Assembly: GCA_016939365.1 (NCBI GenBank)
Contig: JAFGHD010000046.1
Location: forward strand, 1 to 45,229
Direction of reading: 5' to 3'
Length of the DNA stretch: 45,229 nucleotides
Origin: Bacteroidales bacterium
Lineage (GTDB): Bacteria; Bacteroidota; Bacteroidia; Bacteroidales; JAFGHD01
A program made the position numbers and the translations under genes. Within the stretch, counting starts at the first letter, position 1. The number at the start of each line of letters is the position of its first letter. Positions 16,890 through 25,412 of the stretch are shown here, one piece after another. The notes beneath the pieces are model-generated. The model was not told where the DNA came from and made no database searches. It saw only the letters and a list, made by a program, of their open reading frames with translations.

Positions 16890-17201
16890 GGTTTACTGTT
16901 CATTGAATACGACCTGTTTTGCCGGGTATCCGGCGAAAGGCCCGTTGACATGGCTCCTGCACCGATATTCAGGCCAGTCAACATGATCCATGTGCGAAAA
17001 TAACAAATTCCTTCGTTCAGGTGGCGTTGAATCCCAATTTGTGCATTCAATACAATGATATTGATAAACAATGCATGATAAAGGAGCTGGTCGGGTTTTC
17101 CAAGCCGGATACCGAGGAAGTCTGATCGGTAATAACGGAGAATTTTACTGACTGAAAGAAATAAGAATGGTATCCGGCCTGACCACTTTCAAATTGTTTT
17201 C
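16890..17201. other. Intergenic stretch, no gene recognised
   Basis: 312 bases between two minus-strand units. It holds only very short open frames (for example a 16-codon frame from about 17070), none with similarity. It must contain the promoter of the CoA-binding/cysteine-rich pair and the 3' end of the DoxX-like gene, but no clear TAnnTTTG box or terminator was found. Confidence 0.4.
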
Positions 17202-18470
17202 TTACGGACTCCCGAATTTCGCCATGATCTCCGCGAATGAAGGCAGGTCATTGAAATGCCATTTTCCGAGCACCACAGCATCCTTCATCAGGATCAGCCC
17301 CGGGTTGGAACGGATCATGGCCTTCAGCACCGTATCATCGGCATAATAGAATTCAGCATCAAGATGATGGGTGTGACGGAACGTTTCCGCTGTCTCCGGC
17401 AGGCTGGAGGTGAGGAAGATGAAGGAGATGCCCTGCTCATCCGATTGCCTGGCCAGCTCGCGGAGGTCTGCCATCCTTTTCAGGTTGGCTTTGCCGAGAT
17501 CATATGCGACACAGATAAATTGAAGTCCGGGATTTTCAATATAGTTGGCCGTCAGGTCGTAGCCTTCCAGGCCCTCGATCACCAGCTCATGGGTACGGGG
17601 ATTGGGGTCCTCGACGCGCTGGCTGACGAACTCCCACTGCTGCATCCAGGCGGAATCGCTGTACGGGTAATCCGGGGACTGGTATTCCCGCTCTTCACCG
17701 GTGACGCGGTTCCTGAAGGTGAGGTAGAAATTCATCGGGAGACGTTCTTCGAGCACCATCCGCTTGCCCACCTTCCAGTCCCTGAAATCCAGCGGGGGCA
17801 GGTGGCGGATGCTGTGGATCTCCAGAAAGAAAAAACAGGCGGCAGACAGGGTGGCCAGGAAGGCTTCTGTTGTGCCTGCGAACCAGGGCTGCATCCTGTT
17901 GCGCGCCAGGAACAGTATGATAACAAAGGAGTCTATTACCAGGTTCTTGTAAAGGGTCTGCCAGTTGGTCATGATGATGAAGTCGCCGAAGCAGCCGCAG
18001 TCGGGCACCGGGTTGTACAGGGCGTCGTTGATGGTGGTGGCGGTAAAGAAAGCCATCATCAGCAGCACCAGCCATATGGTCAGACGGAACCGGATATGGA
18101 ACAGGAGCAACATGCCCAGGATGAACTCAACGGCATTCAGCATGACAGAGAGGGTAAGAGCCAGGGGCGTTGCCCATTCCGTACCGAATGCGGTGAAATA
18201 ATCCTCGATCCTGAGTTGTGTCCCGACCGGGTCCACCCCCTTGACAAATCCTGAAAAAACAAAGAGCAGGCCGGTAAGGGTACGGATCACGGAGAGCTGA
18301 AAGGCACTGAACCTCCGGCAAAAAAATACTGCCAGAAACATCAGGATGATCTGTCCCGACAGGAACCAGGCATTGAACGCGGGTATTCGCAGGATCAGGC
18401 AACCTGAGAAAAGAACCAGGCCCATCAGGAACCAGGAGAAGAGACCGCCGGTGATGGAAGCCCTGCTCAC
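17202..18470 (-). CDS. BT_3928-family DoxX-like membrane protein with thioredoxin-like C-terminus
   Basis: 422 residues. About six helices in the N-terminal half form a DoxX-like module (VIRTLTGLLFVFSGFVKGVDP, then YNPVPDCGCFGDFI with the paired cysteines seen in the methylamine-utilisation/DoxX group). The C-terminal third (about 300-420) looks like a thioredoxin-fold domain lacking the CxxC pair (FIFLTSSLPETAETFRH, NPGLILMKDAVVLGKWHF). The family is specific to Bacteroidota and of unknown role, possibly envelope redox. It overlaps the DUF1599 gene by 4 bases, a conserved pairing in the phylum. Confidence 0.88.
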   Translation of the reverse strand: MSRASITGGLFSWFLMGLVLFSGCLILRIPAFNAWFLSGQIILMFLAVFFCRRFSAFQLSVIRTLTGLLFVFSGFVKGVDPVGTQLRIEDYFTAFGTEWATPLALTLSVMLNAVEFILGMLLLFHIRFRLTIWLVLLMMAFFTATTINDALYNPVPDCGCFGDFIIMTNWQTLYKNLVIDSFVIILFLARNRMQPWFAGTTEAFLATLSAACFFFLEIHSIRHLPPLDFRDWKVGKRMVLEERLPMNFYLTFRNRVTGEEREYQSPDYPYSDSAWMQQWEFVSQRVEDPNPRTHELVIEGLEGYDLTANYIENPGLQFICVAYDLGKANLKRMADLRELARQSDEQGISFIFLTSSLPETAETFRHTHHLDAEFYYADDTVLKAMIRSNPGLILMKDAVVLGKWHFNDLPSFAEIMAKFGSP

Positions 18471-19048
18471 TCTTTCCGGCCGGATGTTTCCTGTGAGGTC
18501 AGCCCGATGAGGGCAAACACGGCGTAGTTGATGATGTCGTAATAGTTGGCTTCGACGCCCTCCGAAACAGATGTCTTTCCTTCGTGATCCTCAATCTGCT
18601 TGATCCGCATCAGCTTCATGAGGATGATGTCGTTGAGCGAACTGATCCGCATGTTCCGCCAGGCCTCGTCGTAGTCGTGATTCTTGTTCTCCATGAGCCG
18701 TTTGGCTTCCATCGCGTATTTATCGTACAGGCGAAAGGATTCTTCGGTCTGCATGACATCCTCCTCGGATGCCCCCTGCTCGCACTGGATCAGCGCCATA
18801 ATGGCATAATTCACGATGCCCATGAACTCGGGGATGATCCCCTCGTCCACCCTGCTGAGGCCTTTCTGCTGGATGGACCGGATGCGGCTGGCCTTGATGT
18901 AGATCTGATCGGTCAGAGCTGAGGGACGCAGCACCCGCCAGGAATTGCCATAATCGGAAGCCTTTCTGATGAATATCTCCCTGCATCTGGCGATTACAGC
19001 GTCAAACTCGGCAGAAGTGCCGGGATATGCGGGATGCTCAGACATCAT
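18467..19048 (-). CDS. DUF1599 protein (nucleotide modification associated domain 1), internally duplicated
   Basis: 193 residues when started at ATG 19048. The TTG at 19066 in the same frame is rejected because a consensus -7 box (19071-19064) covers it. The chain holds two copies of the PF07659 unit: KASDYGNSWRVLRPSALTDQ...VNYAIMALI and KNHDYDEAWRNMRISSLND...INYAVFALI. The fold is all-helical and possibly related to MazG-type nucleotide hydrolases, but no activity is known. Co-transcribed with the DoxX-like gene (4-base overlap); divergent from folP. Confidence 0.88.
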   Translation of the reverse strand: MMSEHPAYPGTSAEFDAVIARCREIFIRKASDYGNSWRVLRPSALTDQIYIKASRIRSIQQKGLSRVDEGIIPEFMGIVNYAIMALIQCEQGASEEDVMQTEESFRLYDKYAMEAKRLMENKNHDYDEAWRNMRISSLNDIILMKLMRIKQIEDHEGKTSVSEGVEANYYDIINYAVFALIGLTSQETSGRKE

Positions 19049-19063
19049 ATTTCGATTTGCGGA

Positions 19064-19071
19064 CAAAAATA
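19064..19071 (-). promoter_or_regulatory. -7 box of the DUF1599/DoxX-like operon
   Basis: TATTTTTG on the minus strand (19071 to 19064). The transcript would start near 19058, only about 10 bases before the ATG at 19048. No clear TTG lies 17-23 bases upstream. Confidence 0.55.
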
Positions 19072-19227
19072 GAAGGAATTAAGAAAGTTGAAAGTAAAAA
19101 GTTATAAAGTATAAAGTGCGCGTTTCAGCGGCGTTCGTTGAGACATAATTTTTTCAGGTCTGATCAGATGACTGGTGAATACCGGATTGGAAATTCTTCC
19201 TATTTTCGACTGCCCAATACCCTTTTG

Positions 19228-20076
19228 ATGGAGGAAAGAATTCTCAGGATCGGTACGCGGAAGCGGCCATACTCCATAGGCCTGCCGGCGGTGATGGGTA
19301 TTCTCAACGTGACGCCGGATTCATTTTATGACGGGGGGAGGTATGCAGACAGGGACTCGTGGCTGCGGCAGACGGAGCGAATGGTGAATGAGGGCGCTTC
19401 GGTCATCGACATCGGGGTGATGTCCACCCGGCCCGGCTCCGAAGCAGTGAACCCGGATGAGGAGATGGACCGGTTGCTGCCCGTAGTGGAAACAGTCATG
19501 GATCGTTTCCCGGAAATCCCCGTTTCTGTGGACACCTACCGGGCCACCGTTGCGGAGGAAGCCTGCCGGAAAGGCGCCGCCATGATCAACGACATCTCCG
19601 GCGGAAAGATGGACAAGGACATGCCCGGCATCCTTGCAAGGTACGGGATATCCTACGTGATGATGCACATACAGGGCACACCGTGCGACATGCAGCAGAA
19701 TCCCGTTTATACCGATGTCGTGGAGGATATCATAGGCTTTTTCAGGGATCAGACCCACGATTTCATTGAAAACAAGGGTGTGAAAGGACAGATCATTCTT
19801 GACCCGGGCTTCGGTTTCGGAAAAACTTTGGAACACAACTACCGTATCCTATCGTCAATCGGACGTTTCAGGGAGCTGGGCTTCCCCCTGATGGCAGGCC
19901 TCTCCCGCAAATCGATGATCTGTAAAGCGCTCGGGATCACTCCCGGGGAAGCACTGAATGGCACCACCGTTCTGAATACCATCGCATTGCTCAGAGGAGT
20001 TGATGTCCTCCGGGTTCATGATGTCAGGGAGGCTGTAGAAGTTATCACTCTGGTCAACAAAATAATGGAGCTATAA
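19228..20076 (+). CDS. folP: Dihydropteroate synthase
   Basis: 282 residues from MEERILRIGT; the frame stays open upstream (ATG 19168, TTG 19138) but those residues have no family match. The enzyme joins p-aminobenzoate to dihydropterin pyrophosphate in folate synthesis. All signature segments of the TIM barrel are present: MGILNVTPDSFYDGG, SVDTYRATVAEEA, INDISGG, LDPGFGFGKTLEHN, LSRKSMI and RVHDV. It stands alone on the plus strand and ends in a hairpin shared with a convergent gene. Confidence 0.95.
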   Translation: MEERILRIGTRKRPYSIGLPAVMGILNVTPDSFYDGGRYADRDSWLRQTERMVNEGASVIDIGVMSTRPGSEAVNPDEEMDRLLPVVETVMDRFPEIPVSVDTYRATVAEEACRKGAAMINDISGGKMDKDMPGILARYGISYVMMHIQGTPCDMQQNPVYTDVVEDIIGFFRDQTHDFIENKGVKGQIILDPGFGFGKTLEHNYRILSSIGRFRELGFPLMAGLSRKSMICKALGITPGEALNGTTVLNTIALLRGVDVLRVHDVREAVEVITLVNKIMEL

Positions 20077-20099
20077 TGTCGCGGTCTGTCCGTGACATT
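20075..20099. terminator. Hairpin between convergent folP and T9SS cargo gene
   Basis: Stem AATGTCGCGG (20075-20084) / CCGTGACATT (20090-20099), ten pairs including one G-U, with a 5-base loop; it overlaps the folP stop codon and is followed by TTTCGA. The minus-strand neighbour ends at 20127, so it may serve both directions. Confidence 0.55.
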
Positions 20100-20126
20100 T
20101 CGACCATCCATGTCCGCTCTGCGTGA

Positions 20127-21071
20127 TCATTTAAGCAGCATCACCTTCCCCGAATGAACCTCCCGCCCGGAGATCAGTTTCAGGTAATATGGACCGGATG
20201 AGAACCGTGATAAATCCAGTAATATATCATCACCGGAACTCAGGACAACCGTTTTCATGACTGGCACCCCAGTGAAGTTGGAAATGATCAATGCGCCCTC
20301 CGGTATGTTCCGGATAAAGATGTTGCCGGATGAGGGATTGGGAAAAACATTCAGTGATTGCTGAGCTGCATATCCAGAAATCCCCGCCGGGGAGTACTCG
20401 AACCGGTACACCATTCCTTCGGGCGGTGTTCCCGAAAGGTAGACATCCAGCTCAGGGTCATTGAAGACCGGGACAGGTGCAGAGGGATCACCGGAGAGTG
20501 AAACGGAGCTCAGGCCGGTCACCATCGCAGTATCGGGCAGAGCGTAAACGCCGATGGCAGGGCCTGTCTTTCCATAGTAGGATGTATCGGGATGAATGAC
20601 CGATACCGGGCCGGTGTGCACTTCCAGATGGTTGCCCTCTTCAAACAGCCAGAGCTGGAATGAAACGGAATCATCCATGGTTCCCAGGAGTTGATGCTCC
20701 GCCCAGAATCCCATATTCTTCCATTCGATCCGGATCACACGGGAGCCTGAATCACCGGTGATCTCATACCTGACCGGCGAGGCACCGCGGTCGATGAACT
20801 TGGTATAGAATGGAAAGGCAAAAGAGAGGTTCAGTGCATCGAACTGCAGATAATCCCGTACCCTGAGGGTATCGTATCCGACACCATAAAAACCGAAACT
20901 GAAATCCAGAGGTATTGTATAGTTCAGTACCGTCCAGGGAGCCCCTGCCGTAAGGTCGGTCCCGCCCGTAAGTTCCGCATAGGGTGAGGTGGAACAGGAG
21001 AACTGGTATCCCTGTGAACGGGACTGAAGGATCAGAAGGCAGGTGAATGCCAACAGGCAAATATTCTTCAT
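20127..21071 (-). CDS. Secreted protein with type IX secretion sorting domain
   Basis: 314 residues from MKNICLLAFTC, chosen because a signal peptide (about 1-20, ending QSRSQG) follows directly; the frame is open 9 codons further up. The middle is a beta-rich domain with no recognised family (SFGFYGVGYDTLRVRDYLQF, WKNMGFWAEHQ). The last 75 residues form a T9SS type A domain: NVFPNPSSGNIFI, then a beta-sandwich ending GPYYLKLISG...GKVMLLK. It is therefore exported through the outer membrane and attached or released. It lies 26 bases after the stop of the HD-phosphodiesterase gene upstream and may be in its operon. Confidence 0.85.
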   Translation of the reverse strand: MKNICLLAFTCLLILQSRSQGYQFSCSTSPYAELTGGTDLTAGAPWTVLNYTIPLDFSFGFYGVGYDTLRVRDYLQFDALNLSFAFPFYTKFIDRGASPVRYEITGDSGSRVIRIEWKNMGFWAEHQLLGTMDDSVSFQLWLFEEGNHLEVHTGPVSVIHPDTSYYGKTGPAIGVYALPDTAMVTGLSSVSLSGDPSAPVPVFNDPELDVYLSGTPPEGMVYRFEYSPAGISGYAAQQSLNVFPNPSSGNIFIRNIPEGALIISNFTGVPVMKTVVLSSGDDILLDLSRFSSGPYYLKLISGREVHSGKVMLLK

Positions 21072-21097
21072 GATGGATTCAGGTTTTATGGTATTCA

Positions 21098-23173
21098 TTA
21101 TCCCGGGTATTCGATGCGCAGGTGATAGATATTCATAAGCTTCTTCTTGAAGATTTTCTTGATCCGGCTGAGATCCCGGAGGGTGATATCGGAGTTGTTG
21201 AATTGTCCGGATTCCATTTGTCTGTCGATGATCTGGTCGACGATCCCGCTGATCCTGGCCTCATCGGGTTTCTGGATGCTGCGTGTGGCGGCCTCGACCG
21301 AGTCGGCCATCATCAGCACGGCAGTTTCCTTGGAGAAGGGAACCGGACCCGGGTAGCGGAAGATCTCTTCATGCTCCTCACCTTCCGGCATATCCTGTTT
21401 ATGCAGGTAATAGAAGTATTCCACACGGGTGGTTCCATGATGGGTTCGGATGAAATCAATGATCTGCTCCGGCAGCTTGTGTTTCCTTGCCCTTTCGATA
21501 CCTCTGATCACATGGCTGATAATGATCTGGGCGCTCTCGTCATAGGTCAGCTCGTCATGGGGATTGACCCCTGTGGTCTGGTTCTCGATGAAGTAAAGCG
21601 GCATCTCGAGTTTTCCGATGTCGTGGTACATGGCTCCGGTGCGGACCATCAGCGGATGTCCCCCGATCTCGTAGATGGCTTCCTCCGCCAGGTTGGCCAC
21701 CTGCATCGAATGCTGGAATGTTCCCGGAGCCCTCATGGCCAGCTCACGCAACAACCTGTTGTTCGTATTGGAAAGCTCCATGAGGGTAACGTCAGTGATC
21801 ATCCCGAAAAGCTTCTCGAAAACAAAGATCACGGGATACGAAAAGAGGGTCAGTACCGCGCTGCCTGAAAACAATACGAATTTCGACATCTGGATGCCGT
21901 CGAGGGTTCCTTCCTGGATCAGGGTCATTCCCGTGTAGATCGCTGAATAGGTCAGGAAGATCACCAGGCTGGTGAGAAAGAACTGCGACCTTCTTTCCAG
22001 TCGTGCAATGCTCAGGATGGTGACGATTCCCGCGAAAAGCTGAAGAAAAATAAACTCGAAGCTGTTGGGTACCAGGAAGCCCATGATGATAATGGTGATG
22101 AGATGCACGAACAGGGCCAGGCGGGTGTCATAGAATACCCTGATGATGATTGGTATCAGGCACACCGGCAGGACATACAGTGCCGAGATATCGTAACGGA
22201 TCAGCAGGCTGGCCAGGAACACCATGGAAACGATCAGCACCAGGATCAGGATGATGCGTTTGTTTTCAACGTAAACATCTTTCCTGAAGAAATAGAGGAA
22301 CAGGAAAAGGGCAGCCAGGGCGATGGTGATCAGGATGAGCTGGCCTGTGACAATGCCCAGATACCTGTATGAATGACCCAGTTTGGTCTCGAAAGCCATC
22401 CGCAGCGATTCCAGTATCTGGAATTTGTCATGTGTGACCAGCTCGCCCCGGGATATGATCCTTTCCCCGGCCTGTACCATCCCGCGAGTCAGGGATATCC
22501 CGTCAATCAGTTGCTGGCGCGCCTTGGCCGTTGTCTCTTTATCATAGGTCACATTCCGGTACAGATGATTCTCAAGGAGGGCCGTCATGTCCCTGACATC
22601 GATCCCTTCCCTGTGACGGTTGAGGGTGTTGATGATGAAGCGGTCTGCTTCCCTGACCGTAAAGAAATCCTTCAGCATCCTGGGCCGCACCTCATTACCC
22701 ATCAAGAGCATCACCCTCCGGTCACCATGCCAGCCTTCCATTTCCGGGATCAGCTCGATGACACCCCTCGACATCAGGGAGTCGAACACAGTGAGCACGA
22801 TCTCTGCCTGCCGGGGGGATGAATAGACCCCTTCCATGGAACTATCTCCCTTCTTCTGCAACCAGGCCTCCAGTTCAGCCCGGAGCTCTTCCCGGCGGAC
22901 ATACACCTGCTCTTCCTGCATCCTGAAATAGGGGGAGAATCCCTCCAGTGCCGCATTTTTTTCATGATCAAGCTCCTCAGCAGACTTGAGGATGGCAAAA
23001 TCGAACGGGGCAATAAGGTCGTCATGCATCCACGGCCTGGCCCGCTGGTATTCATATTTGAATTTCCCTTCAGTGGGAAAGATCCATACCAGGGCTCCCA
23101 GGGATATGATGAAAAGGAGGAATTTCAGGATCCATGCATAATGATCCCTGATGAACGTTAAGATTCTTTTCAT
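21098..23173 (-). CDS. PgpH-type 7TM HD-domain phosphodiesterase (probable c-di-AMP hydrolase)
   Basis: 691 residues from MKRILTFIRDHYAW (CAT at 23171-23173; 15 upstream codons lack similarity). Domain order: a first membrane helix, the 7TMR-HDED extracytoplasmic domain (about 50-265), seven helices (about 275-470) and a cytosolic HD domain. The catalytic metal site is seen in ALRAPGTFQHSMQVA (here MRAPGTFQHSMQ), HDIGK at 517-521 and RTHHGTT. PgpH enzymes of this architecture hydrolyse cyclic di-AMP, which Bacteroidota make; the substrate is therefore likely but inferred. Between a DUF3108 gene and a T9SS cargo gene. Confidence 0.9.
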   Translation of the reverse strand: MKRILTFIRDHYAWILKFLLFIISLGALVWIFPTEGKFKYEYQRARPWMHDDLIAPFDFAILKSAEELDHEKNAALEGFSPYFRMQEEQVYVRREELRAELEAWLQKKGDSSMEGVYSSPRQAEIVLTVFDSLMSRGVIELIPEMEGWHGDRRVMLLMGNEVRPRMLKDFFTVREADRFIINTLNRHREGIDVRDMTALLENHLYRNVTYDKETTAKARQQLIDGISLTRGMVQAGERIISRGELVTHDKFQILESLRMAFETKLGHSYRYLGIVTGQLILITIALAALFLFLYFFRKDVYVENKRIILILVLIVSMVFLASLLIRYDISALYVLPVCLIPIIIRVFYDTRLALFVHLITIIIMGFLVPNSFEFIFLQLFAGIVTILSIARLERRSQFFLTSLVIFLTYSAIYTGMTLIQEGTLDGIQMSKFVLFSGSAVLTLFSYPVIFVFEKLFGMITDVTLMELSNTNNRLLRELAMRAPGTFQHSMQVANLAEEAIYEIGGHPLMVRTGAMYHDIGKLEMPLYFIENQTTGVNPHDELTYDESAQIIISHVIRGIERARKHKLPEQIIDFIRTHHGTTRVEYFYYLHKQDMPEGEEHEEIFRYPGPVPFSKETAVLMMADSVEAATRSIQKPDEARISGIVDQIIDRQMESGQFNNSDITLRDLSRIKKIFKKKLMNIYHLRIEYPG

Positions 23174-23214
23174 GGAGGCGAAGTTATGAAAAATAAGGCG
23201 TGGGAAATTTGTTT

Positions 23215-24021
23215 TCAATCTGCTATGACCGGCAGTTCACCTGCGAGACCTGACCATGAGGAAAGGTATGCCCTGACACTTCCGACAACGATCCGGGCCT
23301 CCGCCTTAATGGGTATATGCATGGGATCATCGCTCACCCAGACATGCAGCTCCTCATGGGGCCGGAAAATGGTTCCTTCAGGCATCGGTGCACTGAACCG
23401 GATGCACAGGTATGACCGCCCACTGTCATCACGGACAATTTCCCTTCCATGATACCTGATATGGATCGTCACGGGATGGTTATCGATGATCATCCGGATA
23501 CCCATGGTGTCACCGGGGTGACAGGACGAAAAATCCATGCTGCGGGTATAATATACCGCTGTCAGCGGATCAAAGGTACAGGGTGGAACCGTGAGGGTGT
23601 CTGTCCTGAACGGCTGCCTGCTGCTTTCGGTATGGGCAACTACGGTACCCAACTCATTATCAAAATGATATACGTTTCGTGCCCTGAAGCCTCCCTCTGA
23701 GGTGTTCTGAAGGTAATACTCAGGAGAGAGGTCACCGGCGCCGGCATGGGAGACAAATTCATTGCGCACCCTGAAAAACCAGTCGAATACACTGAGCGAA
23801 TTTCCCGTTCCTGTGAAATGATACAACCCATGTGCTTCTCCGGTCAGGGTGTCCACTCTGAATCCCAGCTCACCCGCCTCCAGCCACAATAATCCCCAGT
23901 GGAAATAGACCTTGTGCGACAGATGTTCCCCGGACCTGAAAGCAAGATCCTGCTTCAGGCACTGGCCGGAGGCAATGACCGGAAAAATCATCAGAAACAA
24001 TAACAGCCGATGTTGCGACAT
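23215..24021 (-). CDS. DUF3108 secreted protein
   Basis: 268 residues with a signal peptide (1-19, ending VIASGQ). The DUF3108 beta-fold is shown by FRSGEHLSHKVYFHWGLLWLEAG near 28-50, FDWFFRVRNEFVSH and DPLTAVYYTRSM, the standard conserved blocks of the family. A LipoCalin-like envelope protein of unknown function. It lies 41 bases upstream of the PgpH start and probably shares its transcript. Confidence 0.88.
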   Translation of the reverse strand: MSQHRLLLFLMIFPVIASGQCLKQDLAFRSGEHLSHKVYFHWGLLWLEAGELGFRVDTLTGEAHGLYHFTGTGNSLSVFDWFFRVRNEFVSHAGAGDLSPEYYLQNTSEGGFRARNVYHFDNELGTVVAHTESSRQPFRTDTLTVPPCTFDPLTAVYYTRSMDFSSCHPGDTMGIRMIIDNHPVTIHIRYHGREIVRDDSGRSYLCIRFSAPMPEGTIFRPHEELHVWVSDDPMHIPIKAEARIVVGSVRAYLSSWSGLAGELPVIAD

Positions 24022-24501
24022 CGCAGTTGTCAGTAGCCGTTCGTTTGTAAAACCAAATTACAAATCTATGACTTCTGGGCTTCTTTGAACACTTCCGGGG
24101 TTGCACACGATCAGCTGCCTCCGGCCATCACAGCAAGATGCTTTTCTCAACGAAAACTACAGAGCCATTCCTTATGAAAAAAAATTAATAAATATTAACA
24201 GTTTCAAAATTAAGTATATCTTTGTCGAAAATTCAGATTTGAGAATTTGCGCATCGTTCTACTCATTCCCCTCCTTCGGATAGTATTTCACTGCTCACCT
24301 TTTTAAATTCTGGTATTTTAAAATTCTTTATCAGGGATTTGGACAGGAGTTACGGTTTTATTCCGGAAAAGAGCATAGCCCGGCAGGGTTCGATCTTCAG
24401 AACACCGGACAGGGAATTCCACCAGGAAGAATTGAGATAACAGTTCAAGTCTTCGAAGAATGCAGAAACAATTATAAACCAATTACTTAATTCTTTCAAT
24501 T
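24022..24501 (+). other. Long intergenic region with 5' leader of the RRM/cold-shock pair
   Basis: 480 bases without a supportable gene. A TAnnTTTG box at 24217-24224 implies a leader of about 270 bases before the RRM start at 24502. The first part of the leader is AT-rich, the rest is GC-balanced and has several short self-complementary words but no single strong hairpin visible by eye. Long leaders are known for cold-shock genes in other bacteria, where they act as temperature-sensing structures; that role here is inference. Confidence 0.5.
24217..24224 (+). promoter_or_regulatory. -7 box upstream of the RRM/cold-shock genes
   Basis: TATCTTTG matches TAnnTTTG within a very AT-rich segment. 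The -33 TTG is not clear. It is identical to the -7 box of the cytochrome c promoter (4567-4574). Confidence 0.55.
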
Positions 24502-24750
24502 ATGAACATTTATGTAGGAAACCTTGATTTCAAGGTAAATGAAACCGACCTGGAGGGTATTTTCCAGGAGTATGGGACTGTGGGTTCCGTGAAGATCATT
24601 ACCGACAAGTACAATGGCAAAAGCAAAGGTTTTGGTTTTGTCACGATGGAAAATCCGGAAGAAGCCATGAAGGCGATCAATGAGTTAAACGGAGCGACAC
24701 TGGAAAACCGTGAGATCATTGTAAACGAGGCCAAGCCAAAAAGAGACTAA
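24502..24750 (+). CDS. RRM-type RNA-binding protein
   Basis: 82 residues forming a single RNA recognition motif. RNP2 is IYVGNL (2-7) and RNP1 is KGFGFVTM (about 47-54), with the aromatic residues that stack on RNA in place. Small single-RRM proteins of cyanobacteria and Bacteroidota are cold-inducible RNA chaperones. It is followed 13 bases later by a cold-shock-domain gene, which supports that role. Confidence 0.93.
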   Translation: MNIYVGNLDFKVNETDLEGIFQEYGTVGSVKIITDKYNGKSKGFGFVTMENPEEAMKAINELNGATLENREIIVNEAKPKRD

Positions 24751-24763
24751 TCGGATTTCGTTT

Positions 24764-24964
24764 ATGAAAAAAGGAACAGTAAAATGGTACAATGCATCCA
24801 AGGGTTTTGGTTTCATTGAACCGGAAAACGGCGGTGATATTTTTGTGCACCGGAGTGGACTGCAGAGATCATACACTGAATTGCAGCCCGGGCTGGAAGT
24901 TGTTTTCGAAATAAAACAGGGTGACAAGGGGCCCTATGCGACAAACGTGAAGCCGGCCATCTGA
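24764..24964 (+). CDS. Cold-shock domain protein (CspA family)
   Basis: 66 residues, a complete cold-shock OB fold. RNA-binding motifs KGFGFIEP (about 13-20) and DIFVHRS (about 27-33) are intact, as is the start KKGTVKWYNASKGFGF. It binds single-stranded RNA or DNA and melts RNA structure. Co-transcription with the RRM gene is very likely. Confidence 0.95.
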   Translation: MKKGTVKWYNASKGFGFIEPENGGDIFVHRSGLQRSYTELQPGLEVVFEIKQGDKGPYATNVKPAI

Positions 24965-25412
24965 GGCGAAACCTTATTCCGGATCACATGATGGGATTCT
25001 CCGGTCCATTTTCCATACCTTTCACTTGGGGGATGGGAATGGTGGATTCCGTTATCAGACGGGGCACCGGTAACAACCTGACGGGTAGAAAAAAGCTGAT
25101 TTCAACCTCAGGGCTCTGGCCCAAACGTTGAAATACCGGCATCCCGACCAGGAGATACCGGTGCCCTTTCCATATATTCAAAAATTTAAGCAATGAAGAG
25201 ATTTTTCTTTTCAGACTGTCATGTCTGTTTATACTGATCTTTTTTAAACAATCCGTTAAACTTTTCGCCGAAAAAGCAATCCAATGAAGCATAAAAGTTG
25301 TCTTCGATAAAAGCAGCAGGCATACTGAATGGTTTCTTTTGAAGCACTTCATTCTTGGAAGAGGCAATTTACAGGGTGCCCGGAGATGATCAATCGGGTA
25401 AAACGGATAACC
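24965..25412. other. Intergenic stretch, no gene recognised
   Basis: 448 bases between the cold-shock gene and the CotH gene. Open frames here are short and unsupported; the upstream 28 codons of the CotH frame (from 25329) have no signal-peptide character. No clear terminator or TAnnTTTG promoter was found. Confidence 0.4.

Noticed and set aside
17256-18254. Plus-strand open frame of 332 codons opposite the DoxX-like gene
   Set aside because: It mirrors a well-supported gene, is rich in His/Gln/Gly from reverse codons and has no family features.
19138-19227. Upstream extension of folP to TTG 19138 or ATG 19168
   Set aside because: The added residues do not match dihydropteroate synthases; kept only as an alternative start.
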